Assembly: GCA_951213105.1 (NCBI GenBank)
Contig: OX578145.1
Location: 116,887,239-116,951,238 of the forward strand
From: Amaurobius ferox
Taxonomy: Eukaryota > Arthropoda > Arachnida > Araneae > Amaurobiidae
Direction of reading: 5' to 3'
Length of the DNA: 64,000 nucleotides
Shown here one piece after another: positions 24,001 to 37,700 of the stretch; within the stretch, counting starts at the first letter, position 1, and every line of letters begins with the position of its first letter. A program made the position numbers and the translations under genes. The notes below the pieces were generated by a model. That model was not told the origin of the DNA. It made no database searches and saw only the letters and a list, made by a program, of their open reading frames with translations.

Positions 24001-27000
24001 AGGTTTCAGTAATTCATATTCAGAATTTTAACTACTCAAAGTTTTTCAATTATTTAAATTTTCTAAAGTCGAGTTATTTAAATTTTTCGGAAGTAGTCTA
24101 GTAACAATGTTTGGGTTTATTTTTTTGTTGGAAAAAAAGGGCGTGCATCTGTTCTTAGTAAAGATGCTTAGAGACATTTTATTATTTTGGAAAGTGTTTG
24201 TTTAATTATTGGGCCCCATGAAAATTAGGGGAGTTTGCACTAGTATATAGGAGTTCCGTTTCACTAAAGTTTGGTTCAGTTTGAGTAATCCACAAGCAGT
24301 TATTGTAGTTTTCCTTGTGGCAGAGTTGAGTTATTGTATTTATATGTAATTAGGGGATTGGAACATTCATTATACCAGGCATTAGTTATATTGAGGATTC
24401 TTTCACAAGGATAGATAGTGCAGTTTAATTGATATTAATATGTAGTAGGTAGCAGACCCCAGGGTAGTGTTGGTAGTGCAGCCTGAGAGTTGGCGTATTG
24501 GGTATATGATTTTGTTATTCCACAAATGGGCAGTTCTCTCGGAAAGGGTTTATTTAGTGGGTTTTTTTTATGTAACATTGCTCTGGTTCTGCTTTACACT
24601 AAGCGAGTTTGAAATTAGTAAAGTTTCTTTTCTTTGATGAATGGTGTACTTCCCCTGTTTTAAGGTTAGGATTTAAAAACAATTTTAGTGTACTTGAGAT
24701 TGCAGTTTTTATAGGAATTTTTATTTTCTTTCGGTTTAATATGTTTAGTAATTTTAAAGTTGAGGTTTAAAATGATTTTTTTTTCTTATAGGGTGTTTTC
24801 TCTATTGGTAGATTTGATTTGCATCGTATTGAGTTTAAAAATTTGGAATTTAGATAGAAATTTTTTTGGGCGCAAAGTTCTTGACATTTACCATGAAGTT
24901 TATTATTATATGAGAGCTGTTTATTCCTTTTATAAGGTTTACATTATTATTTTTTTTTGCCTTTTCGTGATATTTAAGTTTAGAATGGTTTTATTCCCGA
25001 TTAGTGTGCCTTCCTTGAGTAACAATATGGTTTGCCAACATTTCAACATGTGATCTCAGGAGTCATCAGGCAAGCGAGCATTTACCATCTGGTTTCAGAT
25101 TCACTCCACTCGAGAAGAGTTTTTCTTTTTGGCGGTTTTAATGCTTTTGTTTAAAAAATTTTATTCTAAATTTTTTTCCCTCGAGGCTTAATGGTATTTG
25201 TTGTGCTTAGTTTCAGAGGATTTTGTTTTTCTAAATTATTAATGTTCAAAATTTATAATTTCCCCCCTTCCCTTCAAAATTCTAAATTAATTTATGGTTA
25301 TTGTGTATTTTAGCAATTTATCTCGTATTAATGTTAATTTATTATCCCTTAAAATTCATCAATATTCTAAATTATGCACGCGATGTATTTACAAACACTA
25401 AATATCTTTAAAGTCCTCTGTTAATTCGCCTGTGTCCTTGTAATTTTCCTTTCCAGTCTTACGCCTCCACTTTCGAACAACTATTAAATTCATCCGAATG
25501 CAAAAAAATCACTTGTTTTAAGTGTGGATTTGGCCCTTTCACGGCTTATCAGTTGAAACGATGTAGAAACCAGATGTTTATGGGTGCTGAGAGGCATTGT
25601 GTAGGGTTGACTTATGAACTTTGGCGGGGAAACGTGGTAGCTAGGGCTTGGTGGAAATGTCACGCCTCGCGGTTCTTGGCAAAGCATCATATTTTTTATT
25701 CCCTGGGATATGCGTAGGAGCTCTGTTTGAGGTACAAGTTTTCACTCACCAAGATTGGCGGTTCTTGGGAAGCGAACATTCGGTTGGCAAGGCATTCGAT
25801 TCTGAGCAGCAGATCAGAGAGGCTAAAAGAAAATTTTGGGACGCGGCCGGACCTCATGCTGAGTGCACAGGGCCCATGGTCACCGGAAGAATGTTTTAAT
25901 TTGATGAAAAGATGTTTTATGGCATGCATTTTTATGGTTTCTGGACGTTGCTACAAGTGTTGTTCCAATGTGAAAGTCCGCATCCACCAATATGCCTGCA
26001 AGATGTTTTATGGTTTCTGGCCGTTGCTACAGATGTTGTTCCAGGGTTGCTACAGGATTATTTAATTTGGATTTTAATTGTTCTTTTCTTATTTTTGAAA
26101 TGAACTAAACTATTCACTATATGATTTTTTTTTAAGTTATAACAATTTGGGAGATGTTTTTTTTTGTTCGTAAATTAAAGTGTTGTTAATAAAGAAAGTT
26201 TCATTTAACATAAAATTGGTTGTGTTTCTTGAGTTGTTGGCTGTGATCGATTTAATTTTAGTTTAAAGGTAAGTGAAGTATTAGAGAATGAGTTGATTGT
26301 TGATGATAATTTTAAAAGATAAACAAAGTAATGTGCACATGCCAAATAGTAGGAAAAGCAATTACTAAAAGAAACAGATATAATATTAATACTTTAAAAG
26401 GAACTTTATTGATTAAAATTATATGTTCAGTTTCAGTAGTTCAGTAAATAAACATAAACTAACTTTAAATAAAATTAACCTTAAACATTAAATAAATCTT
26501 TATTAAAATAAATGTTAAATAAACTTTTATTAAAATTAATATAAATAATGAAGGAAATTTGAAAAATAAATAATAAGTTTTTCTTCGTTACAACATAATT
26601 ATAGAGTTCAAATATCAAAGATCTGCCATTTCTTCAGTTTTCTGAATTCTAAACTAAATGTAAGCAGTTCAGATCCTCTTTTAATGGAAATTATTTTTTT
26701 TTTTAATCTCTATTTTAGTGATAATATTATACAAGTAATAGTCTATGAAACAAACGAGTTTTCAAGACTCACATTTAAAAAATAATGGTGAAGTCAGGTC
26801 TGTCAAATGCAATAACACCCAAGTAGTTCAGTGATAATAGTACATGTATTTTAAATCAAAGTATATTTAACATGATTTTATTTCACTGCATTAGGCTCAG
26901 CATAATTTTGAATAATAAAAGTGAAATATGTCAGTGTTATGAGAACAGAATCTTCTGTTTTGTCAATGAATTGTGCATTGAATAGCTATTTTACTTATAA

Positions 27001-30000
27001 CTTGACTGTTCTTTTGTGCTCTTGTAAGAAAGCTCGATAGTTATTAGCTGTATACTGTTTTCTTTATGGATATTCGTGCTTTAAATGAAAGCATTAGTTA
27101 TCCAGAAATACAGATTCATCTTTGTATCCTGCGATTACACCTATGATTATAGAGGCTACATTGTAACAATATGAAGAAGGCTCACTTTACATCCGAAACT
27201 GGATGATGCTTTTGTATTTTAATCTGTGGTGTTTCGTACACAAATGTTTTATACACAAATTAAATTATCATATATAAAATATGCAACTATCTGTTTAGAA
27301 AAACATTCTTATGGCAATATTGTGCAGTATCTATATTTTGAAGAGATTCTAAATATTACAGTTTTAACTATCAAAAAAATGATAACCAAAATTATTTTAA
27401 ATGAAATTATTTTATATTTTCTGGATAATATTTTTCACTCTCTAGACGAATTCCTTCTATACTTCCCTGTATAAAAAAAAAAAAACTTGTTTTAAGTTGT
27501 TTTAAAATAATCATAGTTTGCTTATATGTTTACATTTTCTGTTATGCATTTCAAAGCTTTATAGATAGCAGACATTGTAGATTTTACAAATTTATATTTT
27601 CACAAGCAAGGTAATAAAATTTTGTATAACAAAACATATTAAACTCAGACAAGTATAAATAAAATCTTACTGTTTTTGGGTTAGGGATCCTAGACATAAT
27701 GGCTGCTTCATCTCGTGTTACTAACATGCAATTCCAAGGTGTCCAATCTTCATCTACATTATAACGGACTAGTTCTAATTCACTTTCATCACGAGCACCA
27801 CTCAAACAACTTTGACGCTTCCAAATGGCTTCAACAAGGTGTTTTATGTCGATTGGCTATTAAAATATTCAAATAAAACTAAGAATTTGAACATAGTTAA
27901 ACTGATATTTTAATGAAGGAAACATTTGAAAACCATAATTTAGCACAACTTCATAAACAGTGCAACATCCTTAGATATTTATTTCTATTCAATTTATGGA
28001 TTGTGGTTTGATTTCCCTATCATTAATGCAGGACTAATGCCAACATAATTACGCACGACTTGATAAACAATGCAGTATCCTCAGACATTTATTTGTATTA
28101 AATTCATGAATTGTGGTTTGATTTTCTTATCATTAATGCAGGTCTAATTTATCGTGTTCTTAAACACAAGCACTATCGTTTAGTCACAGATATCCCATAA
28201 AATTTCTGGCATTTTACCACCAATGTATTGAATATATCAGAAAAAAGATATTTTTACACACTTATTCAAATCTTATTAATTATATATAGTATTAAAAATG
28301 TATTTTAAAATTAGTACACATAAAAAAAAATATGGTAATTACAAGCATATATCAAACGAGATTATCTTGCAATGAAAACAATGTATAGAATACGGGAACT
28401 TAGGCCCACCTTAATGAAATTAACTTTTATCATATTTAAAAATAGAGTACTTTATTTCGTTTTCCATTTGAGTTCCCAAATATTAAATGTTTTGCAAGTA
28501 ATACATCAACGTGCCATGTATAATTACATAATTAAAATTATGAGAATATATTAAAACAAATCCATTCATAATTGGGTGTAAAACATTTGATGGAGCAATC
28601 TGGCATCCACACTAATTTAAATATATAAGATTTATGAGAACAGTACATTTTAGCATAAAAACAGCAAATCAACTTAAATGGCAATATGAATGCAAAAAGA
28701 GCCCTGTGCTGAAATTAATGATGTAACCACCATAGTTTGGTCTCTGGAAGATACAAATATACAGGCTTATTTCTGGAGTGTGGTAGTACCTAAATGCAAA
28801 GCTATTGAGAGTTATGAAATGATATAGTCAAAGGCATCAAAATGGAGTAGAATTATAGGGAGAGTCCATGGGACCAAACAATGGTGGTTATGAGTTAATA
28901 CTGTTACGTTGTATCTTCTCAAATTGTAGGTATACTCTCAGGATACAAAAATGAACAGTAGCGAAGCAGCAAAAGAGACTTAAGTTTTATTTTAATTATA
29001 TATATTATCTGAAGTATAAAATATTTTCTGTGTAAATAAACAAAGTATTTTTGTTCCATCTGGTACAGAGCTTAATGTCAGCTCCTTTCTTGTTTCCTCT
29101 ATGTGTCAGTCAAGATTTGCAGGAGAGATGAATCTCTCTCCATCTGCCCACGTCTAAAGATATTCCATTGGAAATGGAACTGAAAGAAAGTGGGCAGACA
29201 CACAACTTTCTTTGAAAGACATGTCTAAACTACAAGGAAGAGGCTGTTTTTCATTAATTTTTTTTCTCGCAAATATAGTGTTTATTGTCTGAGTCATCTG
29301 GAGAATAATTTTAAAAGTTAATAGGAAATTTAATTTAGAAAATTGCTAAATTGTAGGAGTTTTGTTATTTTTTCAGAGTTAAAAACTCGATGTATGGAAT
29401 TGATATTTTTAATAAATATGAAATATTCTTCTCAAATATCCAGATGTTTTAATTTAGCAGATTTCACTTTATGTTCTTTTATTTTCATTTACTATTTGCT
29501 TCATGTTTTTATAAAAAAAATAGGAGGCTTTGCCTCCTACTCATTAACGCTCACTGAGCTCACTTCATAATCCCTTTCATGATACCTGCTATGCAGGCAT
29601 AATACAGCTGTTTGGGGCTATCTAGCTATCTATTGTAAACTGACACTCACCAGCCCATGAGTTCTTTCAACCTGACCAATAACGTGTCCTATGCTCGCGG
29701 ACACTTGCCAAACCCTGAGACTCCAACCCCCTGTTCTTCACCACTCATTAATCGCTGGAGCTTGTTACAGGCATAACACACCCATTGAGGCTTATTAACT
29801 GATTTTTACCAACTCACATAACTTGCTTCCCTCACTATTTCACCTCGCTCATCCCCCTGCTCGCTTCATGAATCGGATTCTTTATCTCTTATACTTGGTG
29901 AGCACTTAACCTGTAGTGAAGTAGTATGAGATTTATTCTTCTGCCAAAAGAAATAATATGCTATAAAAGTTGATAAATAATACATTTTAAACCAGAATTT

Positions 30001-31735
30001 ATTTAACATTTCAACTGAAATCGAATAGAAAAATTAAATAAAATAGATTTAAAGTAAAATTTAAATATTTTTTACATATAATAAATGAGAAGTGGAATAT
30101 TTGCACTCATTCCCTTGCATGGCAAAATTAGTTGGCTTGGTCTTGGCAAGAAATTTTCATGCGGAAAAGCCTATGCAGGAGACTGCAAATGTTTTTTCAA
30201 AAGTTAAAATTTATTTTTTATTTCCAGTCAAACTTTCTATTTTTAAAATTAAAAATAGAACCAAAATTTAAACAAATTTAAAATTTTTAGAAAATTTCAT
30301 CCTAAATACATACCTGACATGTTAAAAATATATTTTGAATAAAAAAAATAAATAATATAAGTTTATTTTCACCTTATTATTATTGGCAGATTTGGATAAG
30401 TTTTATTGGCAAGTTTTTTTTTTCTTTTACAGCCAAATCTCAAATTGTTTATTCTATTATCTAGTTTAGCATGCTGTCATTTGATCTGTGATTTGATATT
30501 CTATGTTTATTTTCCCAACATTTCTCGCAATTCAGTCTGTGAAACAAGCTTTTTCAAATGGTTTGTCAACTGGACTGAAAGCCCCATCAGGAAAAGGGTC
30601 TAGATTTATTTTAATATACTCTGGATAGTTTTGTGTTAAATGCTTGTAAAATGTTAGAAGTAAAAAATTATGCTGGAAACTATTACGGAGAAATAAATGG
30701 TGAATCATATGAAACCTCGTTCATGGGAAAAACTCCTTCCAAATATGGAACAAAACACTGTGATTGTTATTAGCAATGCTCCTTATTATAGCATACATTC
30801 TGAAAACATTCCAAAGACATCTACAAAAAACAGAAACATTGTTGAACAGCAAAAACATCACAAAAATAAAATATACCACAGAAGAAAATGAAACACATAT
30901 GAATTTTTTTTTTCCAGTCACACATATTACTACCATTAACCCTAGGGTTGGTCGTGTGGTCTGGGTTTTCAACACATTTGAATTTTATAGCAGCTCCGGT
31001 TGTCGAGTTATTCCCCCAAAACTAGTACATCGATATGGCGCACACAGGACGGACTAGCCCGATAAGATTCAAAATCAAAAGAAATAAAATGTACCGCAAA
31101 AGATAACAACATACAAAATTTCATATCACTATGAGTGTTGAATAAATATGGTTAACATGAATTCTATGAATCCTTGAATTGACATTATGAGCCGATTAAT
31201 TTATGTTAATTTTATACATTTTCTTAATTTTATATATGCATACATGAGTTTATATTCATATTCTTATGCAAATCTAATTCTATTATATTTGATATGCATA
31301 TAATAATCAATCACATTTTAGGAATACTGTGCAAGTGAATAGTTTCTTTCACAATAATTCTCTGTCACCAAAATTCACATCAGGTGCTTGATCTGGCAAC
31401 CCAATCACCAGCAACTGAGTGAGAAGTCACTTGTAGCTTCCACAATGCTACAGGTGAAACAGATACCAAGCATTCCAGAATTGAGCTTAAAAAAAAGTAT
31501 AATAAGTATATACAGGGTGTCCAGTGCTATTGGTGGCCAATGGCTATTTCCTCAACCGTTAGTCACAGAGATACACTTCCAATTGCAAAAATGTTTTAAA
31601 TTTTAAAGTCTATTATCTTAGAAACAGTTTAAATCAATAAATGCATTTCTGAAAGAAATACGAAATATAAATTTTTATACAGTCCCCCGGACCTACCAAT
31701 TATATTTAGGAAAATCATCCTCATACAATTTTATG

Positions 31736-31767
<32 letters not shown>

Positions 31768-34700
31768 CCTTTTCCGACCAAAGTTGACCGACTTATAGCT
31801 GTTTAAAGTTGGAGCACTTTTTGTGCTGAGAAATGGTCAATAAGGTCCCTGATTGGTTGGCTGCCTGAAACGGGACATTTTTATGTGTGGAAAAGCGACT
31901 TAAGTCATAAAGTTTAATGCTTCATAACCGATGAATTTTGGTCGTAAAAGGAAGATTTTTTTTATTTTGCATGAAATTGTATGAGGATGATTGTCCTAAA
32001 TATAATTGGTAAGACAGGGGGACCGTATAAAAATTTATATTTCGTATTTTTTTCAGAAATGCATTTATTGATTTAAACTGTTTATAAGATAATAGATTTT
32101 TAAATGTAAAACATTTTTGCAATTGGAAGTATATCCCTGTGACTAACGGTTGAGGAAATAGCCATTGGGCACCGATAGCACTGGACACCCTGTATACATT
32201 AATTTTAATATAATTCTCTATAACAAAAATCAGAATTATTTTCAATATTAAATGTGTTATTTTTGTGTTTTCAACTTATAACATTACAGATAAATTCTGT
32301 ATTTATAAACAAAAATATTTTAGGTACCTTTTTGGTATATAACAAAATATTTGGCATCCAATAATAAGTAAAGTCCGAGAGTTCAGGTAGTAAAAAAGTA
32401 CTAAAATAGGCAGACAAATAAACAAAATAAAATGTCAAAATAGGCATTAAGTGGATAATGTTTGAAAAAACTAAAATTAAATGAGGTATATAGCTAATTT
32501 TCTAAAATTATTTACCAGATCACTTACTTATTTTTGCAGTTATTCATAATTATTAGATGGGTTTTTTTAATTATCACTTTGCCATTTAGATGTGTTTCAA
32601 AATTCAGAATAGTCTTTCAACTTCTACGAAGGTAAGAGGAATGTATTTAAAATTTGGGATATTTGTAAAGACCCATTTCAATAAAAATTGAATTATCAGT
32701 ATCACCTTCAAATAATTTGGTGATTTTTTTTTCTTTTTTCAATTCATTGTTTGCTAAAAGAACTCATTCACGATGTAATGCTTTCATCCGGATACAGATT
32801 TAGTTTCACTAACTGAAACATTTGATAATTCCATGGCATTCACTAATGTTCCATTCTTTTTTTTAGCAAGAAATAATTATATCAGATAATGTTGAAAAGT
32901 ATGCTTGAATAAAGGTTAATTTGTAATGAATGGAATTTTTAAATAGCATTTGTTTAACAATTCATATAGAGCTGAATTCTTCATCTAAACTGTTAACAAT
33001 GTGGACAAGCCATTTGAAAAAAAAAATCCATTTTCATTGTGAACGTTTGTGTCACACACTTTAACTGCACTTTTTAAAGAAAAAAAACAAGGAATATCCA
33101 TATAAAATATAAATTGAGGTCAATATAAGCAAAAACAACCGGCATTATAAACATAAAAAAAGGAGTCTTTTTCTAAATAGAGACAAAAAAAAATTGAAGG
33201 CATTTTACCTTAACTTCTGGGCTTTAATTATTAAGTAAATGCATATAAAATGTGTACAGCATTTAAACTATGTGTACAAGATACAAAATATGTGTAAACT
33301 GCATCGTATACCACGTCAGAAAAAACTGATGTGTATAAGAAGTTTTATTGGAAGTAATCACGAAATAGCCACTTTGAAATTAAATAAAAACATTGCATAT
33401 ATTTTTTAATTCTTGAAATAAAAAATAAATACCTGCAAAATGTAAAGCATACTCGAGACAGATGATTTTCTGCCCTCTTCTTCTATTAACATCCTTAATA
33501 TTTTTTTATACAATTCTGTGTCTTTACGAATCCAACCTTCATTCTCGAGGTAATGACACTTTTTGCATTTTGTGAAACAATTTCCCAGTACACTTTTACC
33601 AACAACTTCATTCACACTGTCAAGTGGCAAAATATAAAACTGTTTACATCCAGCACAACAAAGAACATGGGGATCAGAACCACACACTTTCTTCAGCTGA
33701 AAAATGTGAAAAGATTATTTAAAAAAAAAATTAAGATTATAAAGTTTACAAAAAAGTATAAATGGACAGAGCTCTGGAAGGTAAACATTAGAGCTGAGTT
33801 CAGGCAAATCTTTGAGAACCCAAGTTCACCCAAACCCAAAATTTTCAATGTAAAATAGAGTCTGATACTGAATAACGATTTAACTTTCTTAGATAAATCC
33901 TACCAATTTTCAAAAAATTATATTTGTGAAAACAGGCAATTCAATTCAGATACCAAACAAAGAGTATCACTTTGAGTGCAGAAACGATCTGTTACATTTC
34001 ATGCAGTGGTAAATCATCATCAAGGTGATTTGATTGACCTTACCGTGCATGTAGCTGTAAATCCCTGTTGGCACGTTGATTTGATTAAAATGAATCTGGT
34101 TAAAATGAACAAAATCACTAAAAATTTAAATTATGCAAACCAAAGAAAATATTATTATATATTTGGGCAACAAAAGAAAAACAAAACATAACTATAAAAC
34201 ATCTTAATTTAATCAGAATTTAAAAGGCGAAACAGAAAATGTTTAGAAACAAAGTGATGGACACATCAATTGCTTCACATAACATATATAAAATGTAAAT
34301 TGCTAAGTTGGGCAACCTAAGCAGCCCTTCAACTGAATTTTACTCTGCAAATTAAGTTTAGTCTCATCTCTACTCTATTTGTTTCCATTATAAAGACAAA
34401 ACTGTTAAGCTGGTTGTTTTATCAGAAGATATAATTATAGATTAAACCCCATATTTCAGAGATTTAAAATTCAATCTAGACTTATATATAAACTTATATT
34501 CTAATTAAACCAATAAAGTCCATCACATGACAAAAATTTCAAAAGAACAAACCTATACTTACACTGGGTAGACCTTGCATTCGAGGATTGAACATAGGCT
34601 GCCTAACATATTGCCAAAAGAGATCTTGTATCCTGGACCTCAAGCCTTCCAGATTCCGCACTTTAGTTCCTCTTAAAAGTAAGTCAACTTCTCTCTGTGC

Positions 34701-37700
34701 TAACTGGAGTAATGTCTTAGTTAAATTGGAGTTGAACTTCTAGAAAAAATATAAACCTTGTATTTCTCATAATACTATATTTAAAAAAAAAATTTGCATA
34801 TTACCAAGTGGAAAGATGTGCTATTCTTTCTTTGCCTTCACTTTTTGTTATCTTTTAGCCAGAAATTCAAATTTTCTCTTTACACAAGATAACAGGCATT
34901 GTTACAGTATATGATAGGGCAGTGGCGGCTCGTGAGCGAGGTGTAGAGGGAGGCGCTCATATATGTATTTATGTATAGATGGGGATATTTAAGTATAGAG
35001 GCATACTATAATATGTATTTATGTATATTATAGTATCCCTCCTCAGTTTGTGCCAACTACGTCTTTTAGACTTCGAGTTCGTCGTTTGTCCGGCACTGAT
35101 AAATTAGTTCCGGCGTTACCTCGAAATAACTGTATACCAAATTATTATTTTACTTGCGCTGATATGCATTTGCAAGTTTCCTTAAAATGAATAAGAGCCT
35201 ATTGTAACCATGGAAATTATTTGAATGTATTTCTAAATAAATTTATATCAAATTTGTAAAAATTAAATACTCTCAGTCGTATGCATGTGCAGTATTTTAT
35301 TATGATTAGCGCAATTGTTTGTACACCCAAAATGCACACAATTTCTCTCAGGTACACAATATGGCTAATAGTTTTGTACCTGATCATCCTTGTAACCCAA
35401 ACAGTAACATAATTAGAGAGCGAAAATCAACTAAATCTACGGCCGTTTATATGTAGAAACGGAATAACTATTTTCATACAAGTTTAAGAATGATTTTGGA
35501 ATTTACAGAAAGTTCTTATGCATTATGGTTTTCTCTATTCGTCTTTAAAATGATATGAGCGAGTTCTGCCTGCTAGTAATCATTATATATAGCAATCGGT
35601 TTCTATAGCAATAAGCAGTTAGCTCGCTGCACGGATTCAACAAAAGTGGATCAAAGTTTAGAGTGAGCAGATCGAGTGGGTCCATTGTAGAGTAGAAAAT
35701 ACAGTGTGAAAATTGCATCAAAATCGGAGCAAGTGTCACTAAGATAGATAAAAATGTAAATATAAAAAAGAGGAGGGTCTCCCCTCTTCCACCACGGTTG
35801 TTTCATATTACATAATAACAGACGATGTTTGTGTGTCGACGTGTGTGTGTAAGGTCTGTAGCAGAAAATGTAAACATCGTACGGTCTTGAAATATCGTGC
35901 ACGGATATTTCAGGAACCAAGGCGATGCATTTTTGTAAAACCGAAATATGAAATTGAGGCTACTTAAAGTAAAAGTTACGCCCAGAGGGTTGACATAATA
36001 AGGTTGTATATCTAAGTGATTGCCACCAGCAAAATCTAAATCGCTCAATTAGAAGGTGAAATAAGAAATTTGGCGGGGGGGGGGGGGGGGGGGGGGGGGC
36101 TAACCGAACTGAAAGTTGCGCCCAGGGAGCTGACACAATAAATATGTATATCCAGTTGACATGTACAAATGGTGCCGGGACTATAGCCACCAACGGAATC
36201 AAAATGGCTCAATTAGGAGCCGAGATGTGAAATTAGAGGAGGACTACTTAAAGTAAAAATTGTGCCCAGGGGATTGATATGAAAGATATGTATATTCAAA
36301 TGGTAGAAAGAGTGTAGCTACCAGAAGATTCAAAATCGCTCAATTTAGGAACCGAGAAGTAAAACCGTGCAGGCTAGTTAAACTAAAAGTGACGCTCAGA
36401 GGGGTTTGAATAAAACAATATGCATGTCCAGACGATACGCGTATAGATAGTGCAGAGACTATAGCTGCCAGTAGATTCAAAATTGCTTAATTAGGAAACG
36501 AGATGAGAAATTTTAGGACTACCTCAAGTGAAATTTACGCCTAGGGAGTATCGGATCAATATTGGACTTCAATGAAATTAGAAGCAAAACCAGGGGGATT
36601 GAATAGTCGCCGGTGAAGAGGGGGGGGGGGGAGATTTTAAGGAAAACAACGTCAGATCAAAGAATCAAGTATCAGGTTGAAAATTAATTTTTAACTTCTT
36701 TAACAAATATTTATATTTTTTTTCAATCTTTAATGTTAAATAGCTGAAAAAGTAAGACAGCTGAGTAAATCAAGAGACCCACCCCCTCAGACAACATATT
36801 TCTGAAAGTGTCACTAAAAATATCCACGGGCATGCCACAAATACAATTCTCGTGACTTTTAAGCAATTAAGAAGTCAAACGCATTGAAATTCATCACAAA
36901 CAAAGCATGGAACTACCCCAAATCAGAAATAATCCCCTTTCCGAAGGACAGACAGAACCACCCTACATCAGAAATGCCCCGCCCCCCCCGTCCGGGCGCT
37001 TACGCAGCGAAATTAAACTGAGTGCTCCAAACAATGCATTTTTCTACCAAAAACGAAGAACGGAACCCCCAAAATACCATCAATACTTATTCAATGATCA
37101 TCACTTATTAATTCATCATCACTTATTCAATGAAGTAAAAAGCACAAAATATATATCGAAACTTTTTTGAATTTCTATTTTCTATATCTAATACTACTAA
37201 ACTATTTCTTCATGAACCAAAACTGAAAAAGCTAGGGGTCAATAGGATCAATAAAATAAATCAGAATTAGATAAATACAGTAATTTATTTTCAAATATTT
37301 ATTTAAACATCCAAATTTATTATTTTAAAAAGAAGCGAGAGCGAGAACACTCATTTATCAAGAAAAATTCGAGGCCAAATTAGCGAAACTCAGCCAATTC
37401 GAGTCAGTCGTTCACGGTATTCGAGTCTTCTTGGCTTCTTTAGAAGAGAGCCGCGATATAAGCCGCGGCACAGATCAGATTGGAATATTGCAATGTCTGT
37501 TTTTTTAGCTGAAATTTCTATTGCCGTTGTATTCACATACCATTCTTTCTATTATCAGAGAGTCGCTAACGGGACGCGGCTCTTCTTAAAATCCCTCGTC
37601 TTTCCCTATAATGCAGTTTTTTTCCCTATAAATTTAATATAGTATGAAGAGGGGATGAGAGATTTTTTTGAAAGTCAAAGCTTTAGTGCTGCCATCTAGT

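Noticed and set aside
24760..25053. 97-codon hydrophobic open frame on the plus strand
   Set aside because: Phe/Tyr/Ile-rich composition is what T-rich DNA encodes in any frame; there is no family resemblance.
33553..33858. Plus-strand 101-codon frame over IQUB exon 8
   Set aside because: It is the shadow of the conserved minus-strand exon and has no family match.
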